A stretch of DNA of 64,000 nt from positions 62,001-126,000 of the forward strand of contig NZ_BMKS01000002.1 in NCBI RefSeq assembly GCF_014644455.1. Reading direction: 5' to 3'. This document shows, piece after piece, positions 56,309 to 64,000 of this stretch (the first letter of the stretch is position 1; the number at the start of each line of letters is the position of its first letter). This DNA is from Caldovatus sediminis. Its GTDB lineage: Bacteria > Pseudomonadota > Alphaproteobacteria > Acetobacterales > Acetobacteraceae. The position numbers were made by a program, and so were the translations under genes. Below the pieces are notes generated by a model, which was given only the letters and a program-made list of their open reading frames with translations, searched no databases and was not told the DNA's origin.

Positions 56309-58456
56309 TCAGGCGGCGGCGTCCATCGCCGCCTTCCCGGTCGCCTCGCCCGGCGCCGCATGGCCGGCCGCCGCCAGCCCCGGGGCGGTGCGGGCGATCG
56401 GCGCATCGGTCGGCATCAGCGCGAGGACGGTCCAGACCTGGGTCTCCGCGCTGGTCGCCTCGGTCAGCGGCCCCGGCCGCACCTCGAGGGCATCGCCCTC
56501 GAGCCGGATGCGGTCGCGCAGCAGGTCCAGGCAGAGCGTGGCAAGGAAGCCGAGTCGGGCCGTCTCCGTCCCTTCCAGCGCGATCGCGCCGGCCGCGGCG
56601 GCGGCCTGCACCGCGCGCAGGGCGCGCAGGGTGAGAGCGAGCTTGTAGCTCCAGACGCCGATGTCCTCGGCCCAGCCGCCTTCCGGCTCCCGGCTGCGCA
56701 CCGCCACGCTGTCGAACACCACCCGGCGCGCGCCCTCCCGCGCCGTGCCGGTGGCCAGGCGGATCGCCGCGAGCGCCCGGCGCAGCGCCGGTCCGAGGCG
56801 CGGATCGTCGCGATGCAGCGCCACCCGGGCGAGAGCGAGCACCGCCGCGGCATGGCAGTCGAGATAGGCGACGGTCGACCAGGCGTCGCGGAACGCCGCC
56901 TCGGCCGGCGGCAGGGCGGGATCCTCCTCGGCGTCGCGCAGCAGGCCGAGCAGCAGGTCCACCGCCTGGCCCAGCCGGGCGCGGTGGCGCCGCTCCCCGG
57001 TGAGCCGCCAGAGGCAGTCGAGCGCCAGGGCGACGAAGGCCAGCTCCCGCGAATAGACGCGAGCCGTCGCGCCCGGCCGCTCCGGCGCCAGGGCCGCGAA
57101 ATAGGCCTCGATCCGACCCTCGCACCAGGCGCGCAGCCGCGCCTGGCGCTCCGGCGGCGGCGGGCGGCGGTAGTGCCCGCCGGCGGCGAGCAGCAGGTGC
57201 GTCGCCACCGCGTTCAGCACCGCCCCCTGGTCGAGGCAGAGGCTGAGATCCGTCCCCGGCGGGGCCGAGCCGGCGAGGGCGATCAGCGCCGCGCGCGCCG
57301 CAGGGTCGGCATGCAGGCCGCCGCCGACCAGCAGCCGGTCCTCGCGGGCGGTCAGGCTCTCCTGCTCCTCCAGCGTCTCCGCCGCGTAGCGGGTGAGCAC
57401 CCAGTGCAGGCGGCCGCGCCGCTGCACCGCCGCCTTGACGCTGAGCATGCGCTCCGGATCGAGCGGGCGGATGTAAAGGCCGTGGGCGAAACCCGGTGGC
57501 CGCCCCTCCTGCGCGAGGCAGACCAGCCCCGCGGCGCCTTCGGCCACCGTGCTGGTGCCCGGCGGCAGATCGGCATGGCGCCGGGACGGGCTGCGGGCGG
57601 GCTCCGGCGCGTCCACGTGCACCGCCTCGAAGGCCTGGCTGCCGTCCAGGCTGAGGTCGTCGCAGGCGGTGGTGACGCGCAGCCGCGAGATCTCGGCCGC
57701 CATGCCGGGAGCCGGGGTGAAGCGCACGGTGAGGCGCAGCAGGGCGGGACGGTCCGGCGCGATCTCGTACTCGTAGCGCAGGGTGCCGAAGCGCAGCGCG
57801 TTGCCGAAGCGCCCGGCCCGGGCGACGACCGGGCCGGCATGGTGGAGCCGCACGCCGCCCGCCGCGGTGCGCTCGATCCCGTACTCGGCGATCGCGTCCT
57901 CGACGTCGAGGCAGTAGCGGCGGCCGCGATGCGTCAGCTCGAACAGGTTGCCGGTGTGGCGGATCGCCGCCCCGCCGGGGCCGGCCGAGCGCACGGACTG
58001 CACCACCAGGCCGCGCGCCAGGTCGCCCGCATACTCGTGCATCGGGGTGCGGACGGCGAAGTCGCGCGGATTCTCCGAGAGGACGAGGATCGGCGCGGCG
58101 CCTGCCCCCGGCGGCGGCGCCCCGGCCGGTCCGGGCGGCGGCACCACCACGCGGCGGAGCAGCGGCGCCGCGGCGGGCGCGTCGGATCCGCCCGGGCCGC
58201 CGCCCATCGCCAGCACGAAGTCGAGCAGGCCCGCGGCGAACTCCGGATCCTCGTTCCACAGCGCGGGATGGACGAGAAGCTCGGCCGCCTTCGCGTTGCT
58301 GTCGGCGCAGAAGGTGTGGCCCTCGCCGGGCGCCGCCGCCGCGGTCTCAGCGAGCGCCGTGAAAACCGTACCGCCCAGAGGGATGCGGCGCGCCAGGCGC
58401 GCCTTCAGGAATCGGACGAGACGTCCGCGCACTGCGTCCTGCAGACAATCGTGCAT
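56309..58456 (-). CDS. Large protein of unknown function (heparinase-like N/C layout possible)
   Basis: 715 residues from ATG 58456. No signal peptide. A beta-rich middle part (about 250-420: HEYAGDLARGLVVQSVRSAG, YEYEIAPDRPALLRLTVRF) and a helical C-terminal part (about 480-690: RVYSRELAFVALALDCLWRL, AFRDAWSTVAYLDCHAAAV, WAEDIGVWSYKLALTLRALR) resemble an alpha/alpha-toroid plus beta-sandwich, as in polysaccharide lyases. I do not recognise the family with certainty and assign no activity. It lacks a neighbour on its strand; divergent from the 58699 gene. Confidence 0.6.
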   Translation of the reverse strand: MHDCLQDAVRGRLVRFLKARLARRIPLGGTVFTALAETAAAAPGEGHTFCADSNAKAAELLVHPALWNEDPEFAAGLLDFVLAMGGGPGGSDAPAAAPLLRRVVVPPPGPAGAPPPGAGAAPILVLSENPRDFAVRTPMHEYAGDLARGLVVQSVRSAGPGGAAIRHTGNLFELTHRGRRYCLDVEDAIAEYGIERTAAGGVRLHHAGPVVARAGRFGNALRFGTLRYEYEIAPDRPALLRLTVRFTPAPGMAAEISRLRVTTACDDLSLDGSQAFEAVHVDAPEPARSPSRRHADLPPGTSTVAEGAAGLVCLAQEGRPPGFAHGLYIRPLDPERMLSVKAAVQRRGRLHWVLTRYAAETLEEQESLTAREDRLLVGGGLHADPAARAALIALAGSAPPGTDLSLCLDQGAVLNAVATHLLLAAGGHYRRPPPPERQARLRAWCEGRIEAYFAALAPERPGATARVYSRELAFVALALDCLWRLTGERRHRARLGQAVDLLLGLLRDAEEDPALPPAEAAFRDAWSTVAYLDCHAAAVLALARVALHRDDPRLGPALRRALAAIRLATGTAREGARRVVFDSVAVRSREPEGGWAEDIGVWSYKLALTLRALRAVQAAAAAGAIALEGTETARLGFLATLCLDLLRDRIRLEGDALEVRPGPLTEATSAETQVWTVLALMPTDAPIARTAPGLAAAGHAAPGEATGKAAMDAAA

Positions 58457-58528
58457 GGAATGAAAGCATAGCGCGAATGTCGCGCGAGCCGTAGCGTGAA
58501 TCGAGGATCGCGCGACGAGACGATCGAA

Positions 58529-58564
58529 ATTGGACGGCAGGAAGGCATTGGACGGCAGGGAGGC
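58529..58564. repeat. 18-bp tandem duplication
   Basis: Two adjacent 18-bp units beginning ATTGGACGGCAGG, at 58529-58546 and 58547-58564, differ at one base (AAGGC against GAGGC). They lie in the divergent gap between the large unknown gene and the 58699 gene. Confidence 0.7.
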
Positions 58565-58698
58565 GATCCCGTGGGGGAGCGGTGCGCGCCCGCGTGCCGT
58601 GGCCCAGGGGACACAGCCTGGCGTCGCGAGGACCCCCGGCCGTTGTGACTTCGCCGACAGTCGTCTAAGGTTTTGTCCGCTGGTGCATGGGGGTGAGC

Positions 58699-59223
58699 AT
58701 GTCCAGTAATCTCCTCGCCCTGCTTCGGACCGAGGAGCGGCAGCTCCTTGTCGAACTGCGGGCGACGCCGACCTTCCAGAAGCTCGAGGCGGTCCGCCGC
58801 GTGATCGGGCTGTACAGCGGCGGCGGCCCCGACGCGGAGCCGCCGACCGAGGAACTGCTGCTCGGCCGCGTCGAGGCCCCCGGCCCTGCGCACGACCCGG
58901 CGGCGGCACGCGACTCCGGGCCGCCGCCGCGGAACGGCGCGGCCACCGCGGGCGACGCGCGCGTCGCCGCGCCGCCGCCCTCCATCGCCGGGGCCGGTCC
59001 GGGGGAGGCCCGCCTCGCGCCCTCGGCGATGGGGCTGCCGGCGCGCGCCGCGCCGGCGATGGTGACGGGCGCGACGCCCCCTGCGCCGCCGGCCAATGCC
59101 TCGGACGGCGTGCCGGGATTGTCGCGCGCTGCGGTTGCGGAGCCTTCCAGCGACCAGGCGTTCCGCGACGGAAGCAAGGCAGTCTCCGCCGTTCGTGCGG
59201 CGCTGCTCGCCGTCACCCGCTGA
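58699..59223 (+). CDS. Hypothetical protein, Pro/Ala-rich C-terminus
   Basis: 174 residues from ATG 58699, which has GGGGGTGAG just upstream; ATG 58687 would add four residues. The first ~50 residues (SSNLLALLRTEERQLLVELR, FQKLEAVRRVIGLY) are a two-helix unit that could be a DNA-binding or coiled-coil module; similar helices occur in small alphaproteobacterial regulators. The remainder is a low-complexity Pro/Ala/Gly tail. No family recognised. Confidence 0.55.
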   Translation: MSSNLLALLRTEERQLLVELRATPTFQKLEAVRRVIGLYSGGGPDAEPPTEELLLGRVEAPGPAHDPAAARDSGPPPRNGAATAGDARVAAPPPSIAGAGPGEARLAPSAMGLPARAAPAMVTGATPPAPPANASDGVPGLSRAAVAEPSSDQAFRDGSKAVSAVRAALLAVTR

Positions 59224-59794
59224 CGCGCGGCGGGCCGGACGTTTCGCCGCGCTCGGGCGGCGGGCGGCGTCGCCGGCCCGGGCGGTGCCGCTTGGCGCCG
59301 CCCGTTCCGTCCGGCGGGGCCTTCGCCGCGGACCGGCGCCGGTCGGCTCCGCGTGGACTTGCCGGGTGACGGTGCGGCGGCGTTGCGGTTTCCCCGCGGG
59401 CCAGGGGGATCTCCGCAGGGCGGGGACACGCGATGCCCGCGCGCCGGGTCAGCGGGCTGCGGCCCGCCCTGCCTTTCGCGGCAGCGGCGACGCGCCGGGG
59501 GGGCGCGCCCGGCGCCGAGGACGATGTGGCGCGCGCATCCGCGCGATCCCGCCGCGGTCCGCAAGCGAGGGCATCCATCCGCGTGCCGCACGCGCCGAAG
59601 GCGAACCTCGCCGCGCGGGCCTGCCGGCGCATCCCCTATCTCACCTGCGACCGCCCCTCGGGCGCGATCACCGCGCCCGCTACCACGCCGACAAGCGCGC
59701 GAGCTTCCCGCCCGGCATCGAGCGCAAGCCGGGCGCCCAGTACCGGTTCCGGGTCTGAGCCGCGAGCCGGTCCCGCCGGTCCGGGCGGTGCCGC
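59224..59794. other. Stretch without a supported gene
   Basis: 571 bp. One plus-strand frame ends YHADKRASFPPGIERKPG then AQYRFRV at 59758, and an overlapping frame just before it reads ACRRIPYLTCDRPSG; together they could be a frameshifted small gene, but I do not recognise it and no start codon with a ribosome site is clear. Nothing else found. Confidence 0.35.
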
Positions 59795-59956
59795 TCAGTT
59801 CTCGCTGCGCGTGGCCTCGCAGTGCATCATCAGCAGCGTGCCGAGCACCATGAAGGCGAAGGCGGCATACTGGGGCAGGCCCACCAGGTAGAGGAGGATC
59901 GCGACGACCGCGGAGATCGCGGCGGCGAGAAGGGTGTTCCTCCAGATCCAGTCCAT
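59795..59956 (-). CDS. Small membrane protein
   Basis: 53 residues, MDWIWRNTLLAAAISAVVAI, two hydrophobic helices (about 5-25 and 30-46) and a short polar tail (CEATRSEN). Small YqaE-like or orphan proteins of this type are common in Acetobacteraceae. ATG 59956 with AGAGGA a few bases upstream on the minus strand. Diverges from the FAD oxidoreductase gene over 180 bp. Confidence 0.6.
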   Translation of the reverse strand: MDWIWRNTLLAAAISAVVAILLYLVGLPQYAAFAFMVLGTLLMMHCEATRSEN

Positions 59957-60052
59957 GCGACGGTCCTCTTGGTTCCCTGGCGGTCGGCCGGGGTGGCGGC
60001 ACGGGCGATGCGCGGGCCCCGCCGCGGCAGCGCGCGGGCCGGGGCACCCACC

Positions 60053-60081
60053 TTGTCGCGCAAGGCGCGGCGGCGTGCAAT
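60053..60081 (+). promoter_or_regulatory. Candidate promoter for the FAD oxidoreductase
   Basis: TTGTCG (60053-60058), 17-nt spacer, TGCAAT (60076-60081), each matching 4 of 6 consensus bases. It lies 55 bp before the ATG at 60137, in the divergent gap. Confidence 0.35.
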
Positions 60082-60136
60082 GGCGGGACGCCCGGCCCCG
60101 CCGGCCGGCGCCCCGTGAGGAGGCTCCCGGTCCCGC

Positions 60137-61612
60137 ATGACCAGCGATCCCGTGACCCCGCCCGGCCCCGCCGAGGGCGGGCGCCTGTTCTTCCAGTCGG
60201 AGGTGTTCGAGGCCGGTACCGCCGCCGCGCGCCGGGCCGCGGGGCGCCCCGCCCCCGCCCGGCGTAGCATCGCCGAGCCGGCGCGCGAGGTGCCGGTGCA
60301 CGCGGAATGCGACGTGCTTGTGGTGGGCGGCGGACCGGCCGGCACCGCGGCGGCGGTCGCGGCGGCCCGGCTCGGCGCGCGCACCATCCTGCTCGAGCGC
60401 CACAACCATCTCGGCGGCCTCTCGACGGGCGGCCTCGTCATCTGGATCGACCGGATGACGGACTGGGACGGCCGGCTGGTGATCCGCGGCTTCGCCGAGG
60501 AGCTGCTCGACCGCCTGCCGAAGGGCGCGCTGGCGGGCCCGCCGCGCGCCGACTGGGGCTCGCGCGACGCGGCGACGGCCGCCTGGTGGCAGCTCCGCAC
60601 CGCCGCCTTCCACGGCATCGTCACCCATTCGCCGACCTGCGACCCGGAATGGCTGAAGGCGGCGAGCCTCGACCTGCTGCTCGAATCCGGCGCCCACCCG
60701 GTCTTCCACGCCTGGGGCGCGCAGCCGGTGATCGGCGGGTCCGGCGCGGTGGAGGGCGCTATCTTCGAGAGCAAGCAGGGCCGCCGCGCCGTGCTCGCCC
60801 GCGTGACGGTGGACGCGACGGGCGACGGCGACCTGTTCGCCCGCGCCGGCGCCGCCTTCGCCGACGACATAGATGCGCGCGACATCCACCACTGCATCAA
60901 CACCGCCTGGCTGTTCGGCGGCGTGGACATGCCGCGCTACCTGCGCTGGCGCGCCGAGGCCCCGGCCGAGTTCGCCGAGTTCATGCGCCGCGGCAAGGAG
61001 GCGGTCGGGTTCTTCGACAAGGCCTTCGTCTCCTGGCGCGACGACGTGGCGCTGTTCATGGGCCCGCGCCTCGCCGGCTATTCGGCGCTCGACGTCGAGG
61101 ACCTCTCCGAGGTGGAGGTGCGCAGCCACCGCCTGATGGTCGAGCACCTGCGCTTCTACCGCGCGCACTGCCCGGGCTTCGAGAACGCGTTCCTGATGCT
61201 CTCCGCGCCGCAGCTCGGCGTGCGCCATGCGCGGCGGCTGCGCGGCGTGGCGAGCGTGACGCGCGCGTGCTGGGACGGGCGGGTGGCGGCGGACGAGATC
61301 GGCGTCTCGCCCTCGCTGTCGCCGAAATTCCCGAACGTCAGCGTGCCCTACGGCGCGCTGGTGCCGGAGCGGCTGGACGGGCTGCTCGCGCCCGGGCGGC
61401 ATCTGTCCTGCGACGCGACCTCGCACTCCTTCCTGCGCGAGATCCCGCAGTGCTGGCTGACCGGCCAGGCGGCGGGCGTGGCGGCGGCGATCGCGGCGGC
61501 GCGCGGCGTGCCGCCGCGGGCGGTGGAGGTGCGCGAGGTGCGGGCGGCGCTGCGCAGGCAGGGCGCGCACCTGACCGAGGGTGCGGAGACGCCGCCCGCC
61601 GCGGTCGCATAG
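60137..61612 (+). CDS. FAD-dependent oxidoreductase
   Basis: 491 residues of the FAD_oxidored group. A ~55-residue N-terminal extension (no signal) is followed by the dinucleotide site VLVVGGGPAGTAAAVAAARL (Gly64-Gly69) and the family motif ERHNHLGGLSTGGLV. Mid-protein VDATGDGDLFARAGAAF and C-terminal QCWLTGQAAGVAAAIAA complete the FAD fold. ATG 60137 with GAGGAGG about 13 nt upstream. Substrate unknown. Confidence 0.82.
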   Translation: MTSDPVTPPGPAEGGRLFFQSEVFEAGTAAARRAAGRPAPARRSIAEPAREVPVHAECDVLVVGGGPAGTAAAVAAARLGARTILLERHNHLGGLSTGGLVIWIDRMTDWDGRLVIRGFAEELLDRLPKGALAGPPRADWGSRDAATAAWWQLRTAAFHGIVTHSPTCDPEWLKAASLDLLLESGAHPVFHAWGAQPVIGGSGAVEGAIFESKQGRRAVLARVTVDATGDGDLFARAGAAFADDIDARDIHHCINTAWLFGGVDMPRYLRWRAEAPAEFAEFMRRGKEAVGFFDKAFVSWRDDVALFMGPRLAGYSALDVEDLSEVEVRSHRLMVEHLRFYRAHCPGFENAFLMLSAPQLGVRHARRLRGVASVTRACWDGRVAADEIGVSPSLSPKFPNVSVPYGALVPERLDGLLAPGRHLSCDATSHSFLREIPQCWLTGQAAGVAAAIAAARGVPPRAVEVREVRAALRRQGAHLTEGAETPPAAVA

Positions 61613-61633
61613 GGCCGATCGCGGCGGGCTGAG

Positions 61634-61673
61634 ACAGCCGGGCGGCACGGTGGAGCCGTTTTCGCCCGGCTGT
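61634..61673. terminator. Hairpin after the FAD oxidoreductase, containing a repeat fragment
   Basis: Perfect 11-bp stem ACAGCCGGGCG (61634-61644) with CGCCCGGCTGT (61663-61673), 18-nt loop. The loop and right arm hold GAGCCGTTTTCGCCCGGCTG, which matches 19 of the first 20 bases of the structured repeat. It lies between the FAD gene and tsaB. Terminator or RNA element. Confidence 0.5.
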
Positions 61674-61692
61674 CGCCCTCGGCGCGCGCGCC

Positions 61693-61698
61693 CTATAT
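61693..61698 (+). promoter_or_regulatory. -10-like hexamer before tsaB
   Basis: CTATAT, close to the alphaproteobacterial -10 form, 22 bp before the tsaB ATG. The -35 position (CTGTCG at 61670-61675) is weak and overlaps the preceding hairpin. Confidence 0.35.
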
Positions 61699-61720
61699 CC
61701 CCGGCCTCACGGGAACAGCC

Positions 61721-62407
61721 ATGCCGATCCTCGCGCTCGACGGTTCGCTCGCCCGCTGTTCGGCCGCCGTGCTGGACGCGGAGGGGAGGGTCCTGGCCGC
61801 GGCCGCCGCCCAGGCCGAGCGCGGCCACGCCGCGCTGCTGCCCCCCCTCGCGGCGCGCGTGCTGGAGGAGGCGGGACTGGCGGCGCCGGCGTTGCGCGCC
61901 GTCGCGGTCGGGGTCGGGCCCGGCGGCTTCACCGGCCTGCGCGCGGCGCTTGCCCTGGCGCAGGGCATCGCCTTCGGCGCCGGCGGGCTGCCGGTGGTCG
62001 GCGTGACCACCGGCGAGGCCTTGGTCGCCGCGCTGACCGAGGAGGAGCGACGCGGCCGCGCGGTCTGGGCCGCGCTCGACACCAGGCGCGGCCGGATCAT
62101 GCTCGAACGCTTCGCCCCTGGCGCCGCGCTGCCGGAAGGGCTGCCCGCGGCTTTCGCCGAGCGCGACCTGCCGATGCCGGCCGGCCCCGTCGCGGTGGCG
62201 GGGGATGCCGCGCCGGGGGTCGCCGCGCGGCTGCTCGCGCGCGGCGCCGACGCGCTGCTCAGCGAGGCGCGGCTGCCCGACGCGGTGCCGCTCGGGCGCG
62301 TCGCGCTGCGCCGGCTCGCCGGCGCCCTGCCGCCGCGCGCGGCGGAGGAGCCGCTCTATGGCGAGCCGCCCGCCCTGCGCGCGCCGCGGCCCGCGCCCGC
62401 GGCGTGA
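61721..62407 (+). CDS. tsaB: tRNA threonylcarbamoyladenosine biosynthesis protein TsaB
   Basis: 228 residues. TsaB scaffolds the TsaD-TsaE complex that makes t6A37 in tRNAs decoding ANN codons. ILALDGSLARCSAAVLD, ERGHAALLPPL and VGVGPGGFTGLRAALALAQG are conserved. ATG 61721. Its stop overlaps the rimI start (GTGA); this tsaB-rimI pair is common in alphaproteobacteria. Confidence 0.93.
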   Translation: MPILALDGSLARCSAAVLDAEGRVLAAAAAQAERGHAALLPPLAARVLEEAGLAAPALRAVAVGVGPGGFTGLRAALALAQGIAFGAGGLPVVGVTTGEALVAALTEEERRGRAVWAALDTRRGRIMLERFAPGAALPEGLPAAFAERDLPMPAGPVAVAGDAAPGVAARLLARGADALLSEARLPDAVPLGRVALRRLAGALPPRAAEEPLYGEPPALRAPRPAPAA

Positions 62408-62895
62408 TCTCGCGCACCTCGGGGCCGGTGGCGGTGATGCCGGCCGGCGCCGGATCGGCGCCGCTGCTCGCCGAGCTGCACCGCCTGGCCTTCCCCGCCG
62501 GCGAGGCCTGGGGCCCCGAGGCGATCGCGGTGATGCTGGCGCTGCCCGGCAGCTTCGCGCTCTGCGCCGCCGCGGATGGCGGCGCGGACCCGGCCGGATT
62601 CGTGCTTGTCCGCGTCGTGGCGGAGGAGGCCGAGATCCTCACCCTCGCCGTGCCGCCCGAGCGGCGGCGACAGGGGATCGGCGCGGCGCTGCTTCGCGGT
62701 GCGATCGGCGAGGCCGCGGCGCGCGGCGCCCGCACCCTGTTCCTCGAGGTCTCCGAGGCCAATCGGGCGGCGCGCGCCCTCTACGCCGCCGCGGGCTTCG
62801 CCGGGCGCGGCCGGCGCCGCCGCTACTACGCCGACGGCAGCGACGCGCTGGTGCTCGCGCTCAGCCTGCCTTCTTGCGGATCAGCAGCCGGGTGA
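62404..62895 (+). CDS. rimI: Ribosomal protein S18 alanine N-acetyltransferase
   Basis: 163 residues, GNAT fold. Acetyl-CoA site VPPERRRQGIGAALL near 87-101 and FLEVSEANRAARALYAAAGF near 113-132. GTG 62404. Its last 35 nt overlap the convergent tusA-like gene on the other strand. RimI may also act on other substrates; the assignment rests on the tsaB pairing and sequence. Confidence 0.87.
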   Translation: MISRTSGPVAVMPAGAGSAPLLAELHRLAFPAGEAWGPEAIAVMLALPGSFALCAAADGGADPAGFVLVRVVAEEAEILTLAVPPERRRQGIGAALLRGAIGEAAARGARTLFLEVSEANRAARALYAAAGFAGRGRRRRYYADGSDALVLALSLPSCGSAAG

Positions 62896-63136
62896 TGCCG
62901 TCCTCGCCGTCGCGCAGCGACAGCACCTCGTGGCCCTGCTCGGCCGCGGTGCGGGGCACGTTCCCCCGGGGTTCGGCGCCGCGCAGCAGCACCAGGAGGG
63001 TGTTGCCGGGCTGCATCCGATCCAGCTCCAACCGGGTTCGGACGAAGGTCATCGGGCAAGTCTCTCCGGTGATGTCGAGCCGACGGTCGGCTGCGAGTTC
63101 TTCCGGGTTCAATGCCGGCGGAACCTTCGAAATCAT
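62861..63136 (-). CDS. TusA family sulfurtransferase
   Basis: 91 residues. The conserved Cys27 in LDITGETCPMTFVRTRLELD is the persulfide-carrying residue; PGNTLLVLL and the C-terminal GITRLLIRKK fit the family. ATG 63136. Role in tRNA thiolation or sulfur transfer is likely, partner unknown. Its 3' end overlaps rimI by 35 nt. Confidence 0.85.
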   Translation of the reverse strand: MISKVPPALNPEELAADRRLDITGETCPMTFVRTRLELDRMQPGNTLLVLLRGAEPRGNVPRTAAEQGHEVLSLRDGEDGITRLLIRKKAG

Positions 63137-63149
63137 GACTGGGGCGCCA

Positions 63150-63178
63150 TTGCGGAACTTCTGCGTCCGTGCATATGG
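63150..63178 (+). promoter_or_regulatory. Candidate promoter for mucR-like gene
   Basis: TTGCGG (63150-63155), 17-nt spacer, ATATGG (63173-63178), 33 bp before the ATG. A GGGGAGGCGAAGAGG ribosome region follows. Overlaps the start of the divergent tusA-like gene region. Confidence 0.45.
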
Positions 63179-63211
63179 TGTGGCGCGCGGGGAGGCGAAG
63201 AGGAATCGAAC

Positions 63212-63685
63212 ATGTCTGACACTGGCACCAGGGCTGACCTGCTTGGACTGACGGCGGAGATCGTCGCCGCCCATGTCTCGAACAATTCGGTGGCTCTCGC
63301 GGATCTGCCCAACCTGATCCAGGACGTTTATCGTACGCTTTCGAATGTCGGCCAGCCCCAGCCGCAGCAGCCCGAGCGTCCGCAGCCGGCCGTGCCGATC
63401 AAGAAGTCGGTCACGCCCGACTATCTGGTCTGCCTCGAGGACGGCAAGAAGCTGAAGATGCTGAAGCGGCACCTCAAGACAGCCTACAATATGACGCCGG
63501 AGCAGTATCGGGAGCGCTGGGGTCTGCCGCCCGACTACCCGATGGTCGCGCCGAATTACGCCAAGCACCGCTCCGTCCTGGCCAAGAAGATCGGCCTCGG
63601 CACCAAGCCGCGGGCCGCCGCGGGCCGCCCTGCCGGGCGCGGGGGGCGGAGCAAGGCCGCTGCGGCGCCCTCGGCCGCGGGCTGA
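63212..63685 (+). CDS. MucR/Ros family transcriptional regulator
   Basis: 157 residues. Helical N-terminus (about 8-45, oligomerisation), Gln/Pro linker (48-62), then the zinc-binding domain with CLEDGKKLKMLKRHLKTAYN, MTPEQYRERWGLPPDYPMVA and a basic C-terminal tail (AAAGRPAGRGGRSKAA). Ros/MucR proteins are AT-rich-DNA-binding regulators of exopolysaccharide, motility and cell cycle. ATG 63212. Confidence 0.93.
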   Translation: MSDTGTRADLLGLTAEIVAAHVSNNSVALADLPNLIQDVYRTLSNVGQPQPQQPERPQPAVPIKKSVTPDYLVCLEDGKKLKMLKRHLKTAYNMTPEQYRERWGLPPDYPMVAPNYAKHRSVLAKKIGLGTKPRAAAGRPAGRGGRSKAAAAPSAAG

Positions 63686-63947
63686 GGCCGGCCGGACGCC
63701 GCGTCGCGGCGCGGACCCCGGCCGGCGAACGCGCGACGGCAGGCACGGCGTGGCCCGCACCGGGACCGGGTCGGTGCGGCGGGCAGCCGGGCGCTGCCGG
63801 TGGCCGATCCGGCGCCGGGCGTCTATGGTCGGGTCGCGCCCGCAGTGCAGGCCACGGGTGGGGAGCGCGCCGGCGACGCGCCGGCCGGCGGCTCCCGGCC
63901 CGCAGAGCGGCCGCACGCGCGCTTCAGAAGGGACCCCCGGCATCGGC
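63686..63947. other. Downstream of mucR, no gene found
   Basis: 262 bp, GC-rich, no supported gene. Confidence 0.4.
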
Positions 63948-64000
63948 ATGGACACGCGCCCCGAGCCTCCGAAGCCCGCCGCGACCGCGGCGCGCTCCGC
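63948..64000 (+). CDS. Possible 5' end of a gene cut by the right edge
   Basis: ATG at 63948 opens a frame (MDTRPEPPKPAATAARS) to the window end, with AGAAGGGA about 15 nt upstream. Too short to assign; a miaB-like gene is sometimes found in this position near tsaB-rimI in related genomes, but that is only a guess from neighbourhood. Confidence 0.3.
   Translation, partial: MDTRPEPPKPAATAARS

Overview
The window is very GC-rich (well above 70% by eye, third positions almost all G or C) and almost fully coding. The gene set points to an alphaproteobacterium, most likely an acetic-acid-bacteria relative (Acetobacteraceae, Roseomonas-like). The pointers are cobS/cobT next to a DnaJ-like gene and bolA, a MucR/Ros regulator, Bug-type tricarboxylate binding proteins, Tat-exported solute-binding proteins, and a GTTC-N7-GTTC site of the alphaproteobacterial LexA type. 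I saw no rRNA, tRNA or CRISPR array. The assignment is an inference from gene content; no search was run.

Layout. 1-2.9 kb: end of a type VI secretion cluster (tssF cut by the left edge, tssG). 2.9-6.1 kb: a methyltransferase with regulatory domain, an SDR oxidoreductase and a molybdopterin oxidoreductase. 6.1-10.6 kb (minus strand): a surface-polysaccharide group with two family-2 glycosyltransferases, a polyprenyl-phosphate sugar transferase and GtrA. 10.8-23.1 kb: five consecutive paralogous peptide/nickel-type solute-binding proteins followed by one permease pair and one ATPase pair, so several receptors probably feed one transporter. 23.3-27.1 kb: a three-subunit molybdenum hydroxylase of the CO-dehydrogenase-like (CoxS-L-M) family, carrying the form II active-site loop. 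27.1-31.0 kb: a secreted unknown, a long non-coding stretch, an OmpA-domain protein paired with a membrane-anchored HEXXH protein, and an IS1182-type transposase remnant.

31.1-37.2 kb: a fumarylacetoacetase-family hydrolase, an exported phytase-like protein, cobT, cobS, a DnaJ-like gene and bolA. 37.2-42.6 kb: a DUF4214-pyruvyltransferase fusion, then a TetR regulator with a double palindromic operator and a HlyD/FtsX-like/ATPase efflux operon. 42.6-47.1 kb: an SDR, an M23 peptidase, xseA and divergent purD. 47.2-55.9 kb: two near-identical Bug receptors followed by hydrolases (alpha/beta, metallo-beta-lactamase fold, amidohydrolase), a NIPSNAP protein, a tyrosine phosphatase, an Old Yellow Enzyme and a DUF2272 lipoprotein, which looks like a catabolic neighbourhood. 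56.3-61.6 kb: a large unrecognised protein, small orphans and an FAD oxidoreductase. 61.7-63.7 kb: tsaB, rimI, tusA-like and mucR.

Most interesting non-coding signal: two copies of a ~103-bp intergenic repeat (42520-42622 and 53718-53820), with a third fragment near 61653. It folds into paired arms with a compensatory base change between the copies, and in both full copies it supplies the TAG stop codon of the adjoining minus-strand gene at exactly the same offset. Other regulatory candidates are a double-palindrome TetR operator, a LexA-type box between xseA and purD, a sigma-54-like site before the fifth binding protein, and a promoter placed for a leaderless mRNA of the dnaJ-like gene.
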